A stretch of 64,000 nucleotides of DNA, taken from contig NZ_JACFXY010000002.1 of assembly GCF_014946725.1 (NCBI RefSeq), positions 1 through 64,000 on the forward strand. The letters are read 5' to 3'. Of the stretch, positions 1 to 9,306 are shown piece after piece. The notes beneath the pieces were generated by a model. The model was not told where the DNA came from. It did not search any database and saw only the letters and a program-made list of their open reading frames with translations. Within the stretch, counting starts at the first letter, position 1. Every line of letters begins with the position of its first letter. The translations under genes were made by a program, and so were the position numbers. This DNA comes from Mixta mediterraneensis (GTDB lineage Bacteria; Pseudomonadota; Gammaproteobacteria; Enterobacterales; Enterobacteriaceae).

Positions 1-126
1 TGTAAAACACTAATCTCCACTCTGGTCTCCAATGTCATCATTGGCAGTGCCTTAAAACTGCCATTTTTACCCTAGGTGGGTCAGATTTACATCGGCAGGT
101 GGGCCAGTTTTACATCGGTAGCGACA
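1..126 (-). mobile_element. End of an IS21-family element with the 5' tip of istA, cut by the window edge
   Basis: Read on the minus strand, the element begins at 126 with TGTCGCTACCGATGTAAAAC. Two copies of a motif of the form GATGTAAA-CTG-CCCACC follow, the multiple terminal repeats typical of IS21-family ends. An open frame starts at 41 on the minus strand and reads MMTLETRVEISVL before the window ends, which matches the usual IstA transposase start (short acidic lead into a helix-turn-helix). The rest of the element lies to the left, so I cannot say whether it is intact. It is a different element from the IS21 remnant at 293-1045, because the ends differ. The 166 bp between the two elements show no recognisable gene. 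Confidence 0.6.
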
Positions 127-370
127 CGCCAGTGCACGTCTGCTTCCCCCCTGTCAGGAAATAGGGTTAAGCCTCAGTACCTGGGGCGCTGGAATGGGCA
201 GGCTGAAGACCGTCGCCCCATAGCGATCTGTCCTCATCTATTGAGTCTAGTGTGAAATTGCTCTTGCCACTCTCACCCGTAATAGCGGTAAGTGTCAACA
301 ACGGGTAAAAAGTGATCCACTTACCGTCACCACCAGCGGTCTAATATTGATCCACCTTGTTTATTTAGGA

Positions 371-1011
<641 letters not shown>

Positions 1012-1045
1012 TAACCCCTGGATCAGTTTTGCATCGTTGGTGACA

Positions 1046-1463
1046 TTTGTCTCTTTGTGAGATGGAAGAAAGACCGGATACTTCAGTTCATACTGGCTCT
1101 GTTTTCAGAGGGATCAATATCTGTACTTCGTCACGAAATACCATAATGGCATATCAGTTAGACGTCCGTCCCTGTAGCGTAAAATCATTTATCTTGTAAT
1201 GCTTATAAAACTAGGTGTTGTGTTCAAAGAAAACGGCAACCTGAATATGAAATTAAATTTTGTTTAAGGGTGGGTTTATATAATTACAAATAAAACGGCG
1301 TTTTCGATGCATATAAATCATGAAATAAATGAATACTTTAAAGGGGTTGATATTAATGGTGCAATCAGTGTCATTTATATTTTTAATTGCTAAGATAAAG
1401 GTGAAAAAATATATTTTTTAAATATTAATGTAAGTGCTATTTTTTATTTCATAGGAGATTGTC
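1046..1463. other. AT-rich intergenic region upstream of the ligI-like gene
   Basis: About 420 bp with long A/T runs and no supportable gene. It probably holds the promoter and LysR-type control site of the catabolic gene set downstream, but I could not single out a convincing site. A ribosome-binding site (AGGAG) sits just before the ATG at 1464. The base composition is well below that of the core genes to the right of the tRNA. Confidence 0.5.
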
Positions 1464-2372
1464 ATGGAGTTTACTAAAACCGCTGGCTGGCTTGATTTTC
1501 ACCCAGCCCCATCAGTTCCACATTTTGTTTTACCTGAAGGTGCGGTGGATGCTCACTGTCATATTTTTGGTCCCGGTAACGAATTCCCTTATGCGCCACA
1601 ACGTAAATACACACCTTGTGATGCATCAAAAGAGCAGCTTTTTGCTTTACGAGATAAGTTAGGTTTTAGCCGTAATGTTATTGTACAAGCAACATGTCAC
1701 GGAGATGATAATAGTGCATTAGTAGATGCTCTGTATGCGGCAAAGGGGTTAGCTCGTGGTGTGGCGACGGTAAGACGAACTATTAGCGATGAGGAATTAC
1801 AGGCTTTACATCAAGCTGGTGTGCGAGCAGTACGGTTTAATTTTATTAAACGCCTTGTTGACTTTACTCCAAAAGATGAATTAATTGAAATAGCGAATCG
1901 AATAGCTCCTTTGGGGTGGCACGTAGTGATATATTTTGAAATAGCCGATCTTCCCGAATTATGGGATTTCATTACCTCCATCCCTACCAAAATTGTCATT
2001 GATCATATGGGACGTCCCGATGTTTCAAAATCCTTTGAGGATGATGAATTTCAGCTTTTTATAAAAATGTTATATAAGCATGAAAATATATGGTGTAAAG
2101 TCACCTGTCCAGAAAGGCTGAGCCATACCGGTCCAGCAGCTGTAAATGAGCAACGCTCTCCTTATAAAGATGTGATTCCCTTCGCCAGATACATAGTTGA
2201 ACATTTTCCAGACAGAGTGTTATGGGGAACCGACTGGCCACACCCAAATTTGAAAGCCCATATGCCGGATGATGGACTACTGGTCGATTTTATTCCGCTT
2301 ATAGCAACCACTGCCGCATTGCAGGAAAAGTTACTGGTGAACAATCCATTGCAATTATATTGGGAACAATAA
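1464..2372 (+). CDS. LigI-like 2-pyrone-4,6-dicarboxylate hydrolase (amidohydrolase superfamily)
   Basis: The 302-residue protein is close in length and motif order to LigI, the metal-independent lactonase that opens 2-pyrone-4,6-dicarboxylate (PDC) in protocatechuate 4,5-cleavage. The motifs visible are DAHCHIFGPG (His31, His33), VRFNF (Arg124), the VVIYFE strand (Tyr157), VIDHMGRP (His181) and WGTDWPHPN (Asp257, the expected catalytic base), then NNPLQLYW at the C-terminus. No signal peptide, so cytoplasmic. The start at 1464 follows AGGAG. It is the first gene of a same-strand set with a DctA-like carrier (124 bp gap) and an OprB-type porin, so substrate probably enters from outside. No lig ring-cleavage genes are in the window. 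The substrate may be PDC or another small lactone/pyrone carboxylate; the fold assignment is firm, the substrate is inference. Confidence 0.8.
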   Translation: MEFTKTAGWLDFHPAPSVPHFVLPEGAVDAHCHIFGPGNEFPYAPQRKYTPCDASKEQLFALRDKLGFSRNVIVQATCHGDDNSALVDALYAAKGLARGVATVRRTISDEELQALHQAGVRAVRFNFIKRLVDFTPKDELIEIANRIAPLGWHVVIYFEIADLPELWDFITSIPTKIVIDHMGRPDVSKSFEDDEFQLFIKMLYKHENIWCKVTCPERLSHTGPAAVNEQRSPYKDVIPFARYIVEHFPDRVLWGTDWPHPNLKAHMPDDGLLVDFIPLIATTAALQEKLLVNNPLQLYWEQ

Positions 2373-2496
2373 TACTGCCACTATTTTACCAATAATGTGA
2401 AATCAGGGTGATAAATTTAACCGTTAATAAATTTAATTAAAAATCCCTAAATCTGATTATTTTTATAAAAATTACAACCCTACAAGTGAGGTCAAT

Positions 2497-3774
2497 ATGC
2501 GCAGGGCCAAAAAAGCATTTTATCGAACGATTTACTTCGAGGTTTTTATAGGTATTTTACTGGGGGTAATATTAGGGCTTTTTTGGCCTGCTATTGCGGT
2601 GAAGATGGCTCCTCTGGGAGACGCTTTTATTAAACTGATAAAAATGATGATTGGCGTTGTCATATTCTGTTCTATCGTAACAGGTGTGGCAGGAATGCAA
2701 GATATGAAGAAAGTTGGGCGCGTGGGAGGCAAAGCCCTTTTGTATTTTGAAATCATATCTACATTAGCATTACTGATTGGCTTAATTGGCGGGCATGTCC
2801 TAAATCCCGGAAAAGGTTTTAATATCAACCCAGAAAGTCTGGATGCTTCTCAGATTCAGGGCTACGTGGAAAAAGGGCAACATCTTGATCTTGTTAGCTT
2901 CTTAATGCATATTATTCCCGATACTGTAGTCAGTGCATTTGTGCATGGAAACATATTGAGCGTTCTGTTTCTGGCGGTCCTTTTTGGTTGGGCATTAAGT
3001 GCATTAGGCGAAGCCGGTCGCCCCGTATTCAATCTTATAGAGAGCTTCTCACAAGTCTTTTTTAAAATTGTAAATCTTATTACTCGCTTTTCGTCAATTG
3101 GCGCCTTTGGTGCTATCGCTTTTACCGTTGGACAATATGGAGCGCATTCGTTAGGCCCCTTAGCAAAACTGGTGGGCGGATTCTATCTCGTATGTCTATT
3201 TTTCGTGCTGGTTATACTGGGCCTGGTCTGCCGTCTGTTCCATGTTAACATCTTTAAATTTATCAATTACATTAAAGATGAGTTGCTGGTTGTTCTTGGC
3301 ACCAGTTCTACAGAAGTTGTGTTACCACAAATGCTTGTAAAAATGGAAAAGCTGGGATGCTCAAAAACCATTGTTGGGCTGGTTATACCGACTGGATATT
3401 CTTTCAATCTCGACGGAACCAACCTTTATCTGACAATGGCAGTTGTATTTATCTCTCAGGCAATGAATATCGATTTAAGCCTGACGGACCAGTTGATTAT
3501 TATTGGCGTGGGCATGCTGACCTCTAAAGGGGCCGCCGGTGTGGCTGGCGCAGCATTTATTATGCTCACGAGTACATTATTAGTCGTACCCATTGTACCC
3601 GTTCAAGGTATGGTCTTGATTCTTGGCATTCACCGATTTATGGGCACAGGTCTTGCCATGACCAATTTAGTGGGGAATGGTGTAGCATGCCTGCTCGTCT
3701 CCGCATGGGAAAAAGAACTTGATTTTAAAAAATTAAATTCTGAAATCAAAAACGTTAATCAAGCACTGGCTTAA
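2497..3774 (+). CDS. DctA-family (glutamate/dicarboxylate:cation symporter) carrier with altered substrate site
   Basis: The 425-residue inner-membrane protein has the DAACS architecture: several transmembrane helices, the serine-rich re-entrant loop GTSSTEVVLPQM (residues ~268-279), the GYSFNLDGTNLYLTM motif (~300-314) and the second re-entrant loop MLTSKGAAGVAGAAF. In the last helix, classical DctA has an arginine four residues before the conserved asparagine, which holds the distal carboxylate. Here the segment reads FMGTGLAMTNLVGN, with Leu386 at that position, so the substrate probably differs from succinate, fumarate or malate. It lies between the LigI-like hydrolase and the porin, 25 bp from the latter, which suggests it imports the hydrolase substrate. 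Family assignment is secure; specificity is not. Confidence 0.8.
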   Translation: MRRAKKAFYRTIYFEVFIGILLGVILGLFWPAIAVKMAPLGDAFIKLIKMMIGVVIFCSIVTGVAGMQDMKKVGRVGGKALLYFEIISTLALLIGLIGGHVLNPGKGFNINPESLDASQIQGYVEKGQHLDLVSFLMHIIPDTVVSAFVHGNILSVLFLAVLFGWALSALGEAGRPVFNLIESFSQVFFKIVNLITRFSSIGAFGAIAFTVGQYGAHSLGPLAKLVGGFYLVCLFFVLVILGLVCRLFHVNIFKFINYIKDELLVVLGTSSTEVVLPQMLVKMEKLGCSKTIVGLVIPTGYSFNLDGTNLYLTMAVVFISQAMNIDLSLTDQLIIIGVGMLTSKGAAGVAGAAFIMLTSTLLVVPIVPVQGMVLILGIHRFMGTGLAMTNLVGNGVACLLVSAWEKELDFKKLNSEIKNVNQALA

Positions 3775-3799
3775 ATAATAATAATTACAGGCGGCCACC

Positions 3800-5140
3800 A
3801 TGAAAGATTTTCGTCTATACAGGACGTTGCTGATTTTTATCGCTCTGCTACCATCCATTTCCCATGCGGAGGACTGGTTTTCACCTACCGGAAAGTACCT
3901 GACAGGTGACTGGGCGGGAGAGCGTACGGCGCTTTCCCAGATGGGATATGACTTCACATTTGATTATTCCGCCATGGCGGCATCCAATATTGCAGGTGGT
4001 TACCGCACGGATACAACAGCCCGCTACAGCGATCAATACACCTTTGGCACAAAACTTGATTTAGAGAAGATTGCAGGGATCAGCAATGCCCAATTTGTGT
4101 TTTCACTCAACACGCGTAATGGCAGGGACATTACCGTCGACAGGATCCAGGATTCACGCGCGCCGGTTGTCGGCTCGGGTGCGCAGAGTAACTATGGCCG
4201 CGGCGAAACATGGCATATAGGTCAATTATGGTACAAACAACAGCTGTTTGATAATAGTTTGGATATTAAACTTGGTCGTATGGCTATCGGAGAAGACTTC
4301 GATAATAATGGGTGTTATTTTCAAAATTTATCCTTATGTGGCTCCCTGGCCGGTCATGGTTCGGGCGTATGGTATAATGCTCCCGTTAGCCAGTATGGCG
4401 GGCGGATCCGCATAAACTTCAATAAATCCTACTATGCTCAGTTTGGTGCATTTTTGCACAATCCTTCCTATTTAACGCGTAGGGGGAGCTTTAAAATGAA
4501 CCTTAGCGGTAGAACCGGCAACATGTATATTGGTGAGTTTGGTTATCTCACCATCATGGGAGCGGATAAGCTACCCGGAAGTTATAAAGTTGGCGGGTGG
4601 TATAATAGCGCCGAAGCTGCTGATTTACTAAACGATAGCAATGGCAATGCTTATCTCATTTCTCATAATCCGGCGCGTATACACAATGGGCGTTATGGCG
4701 GGTACTTATACTTCATGCAGCAAGTCAGTACGGTTGGAAATGATGTAAATCGCGGATTATCACTATTTTTGCATTTAGCGGTCAACGATAAAGATACAGC
4801 CACTGTAGATTATCAAGCCCAGTTTGGAGCTATCTTCAAAGGCCCCTTCTCATCAAGAATGAAGGATTACATCAGTTTTGGCGTCAGTAAAATGCATATT
4901 AACCAACGATTAACTCATCGTGCTGGCATTGCTAATAGCCTTAAGGGTGTCTATGACTATGATGATCCGGCATATCAGCCCGGGCGAAGCGCAGAATATG
5001 CAGCTGAATTACGTTACAGCGCCAAAGTCACACCATGGTTTACTTTCAATCCTAATATTCAGTTAATAGCAAATCCGGGTGGAGTGAGCGAAATCAAAGA
5101 TGCCTGGGTAATAGGAACCCAAGCTATTCTTTCATTTTAG
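3800..5140 (+). CDS. OprB-family outer-membrane porin
   Basis: The 446-residue protein starts with a signal peptide (charged MKDFRLYR, hydrophobic core, cleavage likely after SISHA at residue ~23). The mature start, WFSPTGKYLTGDWAGERTAL, is the hallmark of the carbohydrate-selective porin OprB family. Alternating aromatic/polar strands, a KLGRMAIGEDF segment and a terminal phenylalanine (ILSF) fit a beta-barrel recognised by the BAM machinery. It follows the DctA-like carrier by 25 bp and ends the gene set. OprB members usually pass sugars, but some accompany aromatic or acid uptake genes. Here the context suggests passage of the substrate handled by the carrier and hydrolase. Confidence 0.85.
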   Translation: MKDFRLYRTLLIFIALLPSISHAEDWFSPTGKYLTGDWAGERTALSQMGYDFTFDYSAMAASNIAGGYRTDTTARYSDQYTFGTKLDLEKIAGISNAQFVFSLNTRNGRDITVDRIQDSRAPVVGSGAQSNYGRGETWHIGQLWYKQQLFDNSLDIKLGRMAIGEDFDNNGCYFQNLSLCGSLAGHGSGVWYNAPVSQYGGRIRINFNKSYYAQFGAFLHNPSYLTRRGSFKMNLSGRTGNMYIGEFGYLTIMGADKLPGSYKVGGWYNSAEAADLLNDSNGNAYLISHNPARIHNGRYGGYLYFMQQVSTVGNDVNRGLSLFLHLAVNDKDTATVDYQAQFGAIFKGPFSSRMKDYISFGVSKMHINQRLTHRAGIANSLKGVYDYDDPAYQPGRSAEYAAELRYSAKVTPWFTFNPNIQLIANPGGVSEIKDAWVIGTQAILSF

Positions 5141-5196
5141 GTGTATTTCTTCTATTTGATAGAAACAATTCACTATAGTATAAGATGATGCATCTC

Positions 5197-5233
5197 TCAC
5201 TGCACTTTATGATTTACTCAGCAAGTGCAGTGA
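5197..5233 (+). terminator. Stem-loop after the porin gene
   Basis: A perfect 11-bp inverted repeat (TCACTGCACTT at 5197-5207, AAGTGCAGTGA at 5223-5233) with a 15-nt loop lies 56 bp after the porin stop. It is followed by A/T-rich sequence but no long T run. It probably ends or stabilises the 3' end of the ligI-dctA-oprB-like transcript. Confidence 0.55.
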
Positions 5234-6021
5234 AATAATTAATATAATTAACAGATTGCGTTCATAATATAGCATGTCATTTTCTTAGTTCCATCCGTTC
5301 CTTATTTGTACAGGTTGTAAATTTCTCCCACGACGCGACAATTACCGGTGCGCCTAATCCTGCTACACTTTCGAGCAACCATATTTATCCCCCTGCAATG
5401 GACTGATTACTTTCTCGTATGACGGCGAACTTTTTAAAAACTGTCACATTAAACGTCACTGCCAATTGCGGTTGGTTTAATCTTGCAACATCTACCCAAG
5501 CTGCGGCGTTGGTCAACTGAACAGTATCGCGCTGATGCGTCCTCTGCCACAGTTGCTGAAAATGGTTTACTGCTCCGAAGTGGCCTAGAAAATACTGGAT
5601 AAATGCGTGTACGAACGCTGTATCTTTATCTACTCCCCGCCAGGAATGCCGACGAATAATGCCACCGTAGGTCGTTTAATAACCGGGAAGCAGGTCACGG
5701 CGGCTGTGCCTGGATGAGAACTGGTTTATGCCTCTAGAGTAAGTGAGGTGCAAAATCGAAGCCTGGTGCATACACATTAACCAGAGGTGTCCTCATTCTA
5801 CACTGGGAATCACCCACGTCCGAATTCGCCGTAAAATCTGCTGATTATCCGAATATGTAACTAACCTGAAGTCGGTTATTCCTGATTATGACTGAGCATA
5901 TTCGGGGCAGAATTATCAGCTCATTGGGAGCAAGGCAGCTGCACTTGATCAAATTTAGCACTTTCACTCGTTTACTTAACTAATTTAGGCAACTACGATA
6001 CAGGTGTTTTTCGAATTTAAC
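5234..6021. other. Gene-free stretch before the LysR gene, possibly decayed coding sequence
   Basis: About 790 bp without an intact reading frame. The base composition between about 5330 and 5760 is higher in G+C than the flanks. Short open segments occur, for example one reading through PPGMPTNNATVGRLITGK near 5640-5690, but stop codons interrupt every frame. I cannot assign a parent gene. The last 100 bp probably contain the LysR gene promoter. Confidence 0.4.
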
Positions 6022-6933
6022 ATGGATCTAAAGTTGGATATTAAACAGCTAGAATACTTCATATGTGTGGCAGAACTAGGCAGTTTTACTCGAGCCTCGA
6101 TTACCCTTGGTGTTGCACAACCAGCTTTAAGTCGGCAAATTCGCCAGTTAGAGGTGGAACTTGGTCAAAGTTTATTGATACGGAATGGTCGTGGTGTATA
6201 TTGCACCGAAAGCGGTAAGCTGCTGCTGGAACATGCCAGAGGGATTCTGCATCAGTTGGATCGGGCACGTAGTGAACTAGAACAAATGCGGGGTATACGA
6301 CATGAAAGTATTAGTGTCGGTTTGCCGCCGACACTAGCTCGCTTTCTCACTCTTCCTCTAGTCACAACCTTCAACTCTCAAATGCAGGGCGCAACGATTT
6401 CAGTGACTGAAGGACTGAGTAACCAAATTCAGGAGCTGTTGATTAGGGGAAGGCTTGATATAGCACTTTTATACCATAACCATGCATCACCAGATATAGA
6501 AGCTGTAATATTTCATGAAGAAGAATTGTTTCTCATAGAACGGATTAATAATGCACAGAACACAGTGGTGACTCTAGAGGAACTTGCATCTCTACCGCTG
6601 GTTATGCCTAGTCGTCAACATGCGTTCCGTCTCCTTCTTGAAGAAGCGATGAGTGCATGTAATTTATCACCGACCTATGCTATTGATATTGATGGTGTAA
6701 GTACAATCCTTGAACTCGTGACGCATGGTCTTGGTAGCGCAATTCTTCCCAAAAATGCAATCGTAAATTTTGCTCAGTCCAATGAAGTACAATTTAGACG
6801 CATTGGTCAGGATGGTTTGTTTGCTCGTCTTTCGCTTGCTACAAGTACGCGGCGACCGCATACAATGTTGCAAAAAGCGACAATCCAATTAATTAAAGAA
6901 TTAATAATCCCTTCAAAAAACCAGCCGGTTTAA
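6022..6933 (+). CDS. LysR-type transcriptional regulator
   Basis: A 303-residue protein with the N-terminal winged helix-turn-helix of the LysR family (LEYFICVAELGSFTRAS, then PALSRQIRQLEVELGQSLL, residues ~10-60) and a C-terminal periplasmic-binding-like effector domain (VGLPPTLARFLTLPLV onward). The ATG at 6022 gives a normal LysR N-terminus; a GTG at 6004 would add six residues. It is the only regulator in the island and lies downstream of the ligI/dctA/oprB set on the same strand, making it the obvious candidate to control that set in response to the substrate or a breakdown product. LysR genes are more often divergent from their targets, so the link is inferred from proximity only. Confidence 0.8.
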   Translation: MDLKLDIKQLEYFICVAELGSFTRASITLGVAQPALSRQIRQLEVELGQSLLIRNGRGVYCTESGKLLLEHARGILHQLDRARSELEQMRGIRHESISVGLPPTLARFLTLPLVTTFNSQMQGATISVTEGLSNQIQELLIRGRLDIALLYHNHASPDIEAVIFHEEELFLIERINNAQNTVVTLEELASLPLVMPSRQHAFRLLLEEAMSACNLSPTYAIDIDGVSTILELVTHGLGSAILPKNAIVNFAQSNEVQFRRIGQDGLFARLSLATSTRRPHTMLQKATIQLIKELIIPSKNQPV

Positions 6934-7623
6934 TTTCACAAAAAAACTAATTTAGTATGGATCATAAATCAAATATATAATTAATTGTTAACTATCACTG
7001 TCAAGATAATAAAATATATTATTAATTGTATTGTTATTCCAGAGTTTACTATTTTCCATCCAGGATGCTATCCCGCATAATTTGCATGCGTGTTATGAAA
7101 TGCCCATAGCCCGTCTTACTAAGATTGCCATAGTATTAACCCTGGGGTAACCGCTTATTTTATTGCCTCTATTTTGAGTAAGGGCAAAGCTATCGTATTT
7201 TGTCATGCTCTTTGTTATGCCTTCTCATTGCATTTATTTTTAAATGAGATAGCGTTGTCTATATATCAGCTTAAATTGTTATTCGGGAGCAGCAATGTTT
7301 TTACCGGTATGGTTTGTTATAATACAATAAAAGTGATGAACATTAAAAGTGTTATTTTTATCACGAAAGGAGACAGGTGTTTTATTATTTTCCTGTTTTT
7401 AGTTGTCTTACAAATGAGTCATCGTTATTTTCGTATCTACCAAAATCAGGACGCTCTGGGAAAAACACTGCTTACTATTCCAGTCAACATTATGTGTCGT
7501 TGCTGTACTTTTTAAATACTACTTTACAAACTCCAGATGGTGAATTTGCATGACCACACAATCGTGTTTTCCTGCCTTTATCCAGTCTGATGGTTTTATC
7601 TCTGGATGGTTCATGGTTCATGC
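6934..7623. other. AT-rich region between LysR gene and integrase remnant; no supportable gene
   Basis: About 690 bp. A 113-codon open frame at 7174-7515 encodes a Phe/Ile/Cys-rich peptide without a ribosome-binding site or recognisable domain and is probably chance in AT-rich DNA. The stretch 7540-7623, next to the integrase remnant, no longer matches integrase, so a recombination junction lies near 7624. Confidence 0.45.
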
Positions 7624-8015
7624 GGTAAGTTTCCAGTTGCGTCCAGACAGAACGTTGATAATTTTCCGACCAGGTGGTTTTAGTGACAAACCAACCTCTG
7701 GCAACAGTTTTAAAAGCACGGATGTTGTTACGCTTTTCCTGAACCGCTTTGTTGTCAGACTTTTTTTGGCGCTGGGATCAATTCCGGAAGCTAACAGCTT
7801 TTTGGCTTCATCACGGCGCTGTCTGGCATCAGCAAGAGAAACGGCGGGGTAAACACCAATCGAAAACACTTTCTGCTTGCCCTCAAAGCGATAGCCTAAC
7901 TGCCAGTATTTTGAGCCATTGGGTGTACCAGCAGATACAGACCGAATCCGTCTGTGAGCTTCACCGCTTTTTCTGAGGGCCTGGCATGTTTTATTTTAGT
8001 ATCAGTAAGTGGCAT
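7624..8015 (-). pseudogene. P4-type tyrosine integrase, N-terminal remnant with two frameshifts
   Basis: Starting from an ATG at 8015, the frame reads MPLTDTKIKHARPSEKAVKL and continues to YLLVHP, the classic start of a P4-family island integrase. A one-base loss near 7920 shifts the frame. The match resumes as VFSIGVYPAVSLADARQRRD and GIDPSA, and a second shift falls in a run of seven adenines near 7770. The third segment reads TTWSENYQRSVWTQLETY and then ends at ~7624. Only about 130 of the usual ~400 residues remain and the catalytic domain is absent. The start codon faces tRNA-Asn 165 bp away, the normal layout when P4-type islands integrate into a tRNA 3' end. Confidence 0.85.
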
Positions 8016-8139
8016 GGGTTCCCTCCGAATGCTGGTAAAAAGAAAAACGAACCCGCTTTACCAGCAAAAGGCTATAACTTCGAGTGGTTTTTAACCGACG
8101 TGTATAGATATGGGGAAGGGAATAACTAATTGATAAAAA

Positions 8140-8172
8140 GCAAAAAACCAGATGTCAGTAGACATCTGGTTT
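8140..8172 (-). terminator. Rho-independent terminator of tRNA-Asn
   Basis: On the minus strand, a 12-bp perfect stem (AAACCAGATGTC / GACATCTGGTTT) with a 4-nt loop is followed by a run of T residues (adenines 8142-8147 on plus). It starts 9 nt beyond the tRNA 3' end, so it ends the tRNA-Asn transcript. It lies on the island side of the tRNA. Confidence 0.85.
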
Positions 8173-8180
8173 CTTTAAAT

Positions 8181-8256
8181 TGGCTCCTCTGACTGGACTC
8201 GAACCAGTGACATACGGATTAACAGTCCGCCGTTCTACCGACTGAACTACAGAGGA
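8181..8256 (-). tRNA. tRNA-Asn (anticodon GTT)
   Basis: The 76-nt minus-strand sequence begins TCCTCTGTAGTTCAGTCGGT, has the anticodon loop CTGTTAA, the T-loop GGTTCGAGTCC and an encoded 3' CCA. Acceptor arms TCCTCTG and CAGAGGA pair fully. As far as I recall it equals the Escherichia coli tRNA-Asn. It lies between mtfA and an island with a P4-type integrase. Its 3' half is a likely attachment site; I found no second copy of the tRNA 3' end within the window, so the far junction would be to the left. Confidence 0.97.
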
Positions 8257-8274
8257 ATCGTTGGAACGAGGCGA

Positions 8275-8303
8275 ATATTAGCGGCGCCGCAGGAGCGTGT
8301 CAA
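8275..8303 (-). promoter_or_regulatory. Sigma-70 promoter of tRNA-Asn
   Basis: On the minus strand, a consensus -35 TTGACA (8303-8298) and a -10 TAATAT (8280-8275) are separated by exactly 17 bp. A G/C-rich spacer and discriminator follow, with transcription expected to begin just upstream of the tRNA at 8256. The strong hexamers fit a stable-RNA promoter. Confidence 0.85.
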
Positions 8304-8359
8304 CTCCAAAAAATACATTATCATTCAACTGGCTAGCTTTAACGCAAAGCGATCGCGAT

Positions 8360-9136
8360 TTAAGCAGATTCTGACGAGATTGCCATCATGCGCGTTAATG
8401 GATCTTGTTGATAAAAGCGCTGTAAGTGCTGATACATAACAGGAAAACGCTCGACCAGCAGATCAGGTGCGCTGAAAAAATATTCGGACAGCACAGCAAA
8501 ACACTCAGCGGGATCGCTGGCGGCATAAGGATCGATACTTGAGGCCTGTTCGCCGACCAGTTCAACTTCACTGGTGATCTCATCCATGGCTGCACGTAAG
8601 TCTCTTTCCCATAACGCGACCTCGCGCAGAGGCATCATCGGAATACCGCTGGTATAGCCGCTACCGCGTGCATCCAGCTTATGCGCCACTTCGTGAATCA
8701 CCAGGTTATAGCCGGAAAGGTCAAACGAGTCCTGAATATCTGACATGTTGAGCACCACCGGACCTTGCGTCCAGCTTTGGCCAGCCTGTACCGCAGGAGC
8801 ATTGTGCACAAGTCCCGCTTCATCCTGCCAGTTATCTTCAGTTAAAAAGGGGCCAGGATAGATCAGCACGTCATGAAAGCCGTCCAGCCAGTCGAATCCT
8901 AACTTTACCACCGGTAAACAAAACAGCAGGGCAATGCGCAACTTATGCAGTTCGTCGAGTTGCACACCATCCAGCGGCACCAGTTTTTTCTGCGATAAAA
9001 AACGCTGCGCCAACAGCACTAACGCACGCCGCTCATCATCAGTAAGGAGGGTAAAGATCGGTTGTGCCAAACCTTGCTGCCACGGCAATGCAGCTAAAGA
9101 TGGCTCTACATGTGTTTTCCAGGGCCAGTTAAACAT
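8360..9136 (-). CDS. mtfA: MtfA, Mlc titration factor (zinc peptidase)
   Basis: A 258-residue cytoplasmic protein with the anthrax-lethal-factor-like metal site HEVAHKLD (HExxH) near residue 147 and a downstream [14 protein letters not shown] helix carrying the third ligand. In E. coli MtfA binds the repressor Mlc, relieving repression of ptsG, and has aminopeptidase activity. The ATG at 9136 is preferred over the GTG one codon earlier. In E. coli mtfA also neighbours a tRNA-Asn gene, so synteny supports the assignment. Downstream lies the tRNA promoter on the same strand. Confidence 0.93.
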   Translation of the reverse strand: MFNWPWKTHVEPSLAALPWQQGLAQPIFTLLTDDERRALVLLAQRFLSQKKLVPLDGVQLDELHKLRIALLFCLPVVKLGFDWLDGFHDVLIYPGPFLTEDNWQDEAGLVHNAPAVQAGQSWTQGPVVLNMSDIQDSFDLSGYNLVIHEVAHKLDARGSGYTSGIPMMPLREVALWERDLRAAMDEITSEVELVGEQASSIDPYAASDPAECFAVLSEYFFSAPDLLVERFPVMYQHLQRFYQQDPLTRMMAISSESA

Positions 9137-9180
9137 CACAGCACTCGCTCAGAATCAGAGGGTCACGCTATCCTGACGCG

Positions 9181-9221
9181 GCAAAAATAAAAATGCCAGC
9201 ATCGAAACATCATGCTGGCAG
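9181..9221 (-). terminator. Terminator of the ASCH gene
   Basis: A 9-bp stem (TGCCAGCAT 9194-9202, ATGCTGGCA 9212-9220) with a 9-nt loop. On the minus strand it is followed by TTTTTATTTTT. It sits between the ASCH gene (ending at 9307) and mtfA, both on minus, and should terminate the former. Confidence 0.8.
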
Positions 9222-9306
9222 GGTTTGATTGGCGACAGGCTCAGGAAAACTATTCAACCGCTTTGCAGCGGGCATGTCTGTGATTTCGCCCGCAAAGCGC
9301 GCTTAA

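Noticed and set aside
7174..7515. 113-codon open frame in the AT-rich region
   Set aside because: No ribosome-binding site, biased Phe/Ile/Cys content expected by chance in AT-rich DNA, no recognisable motif.
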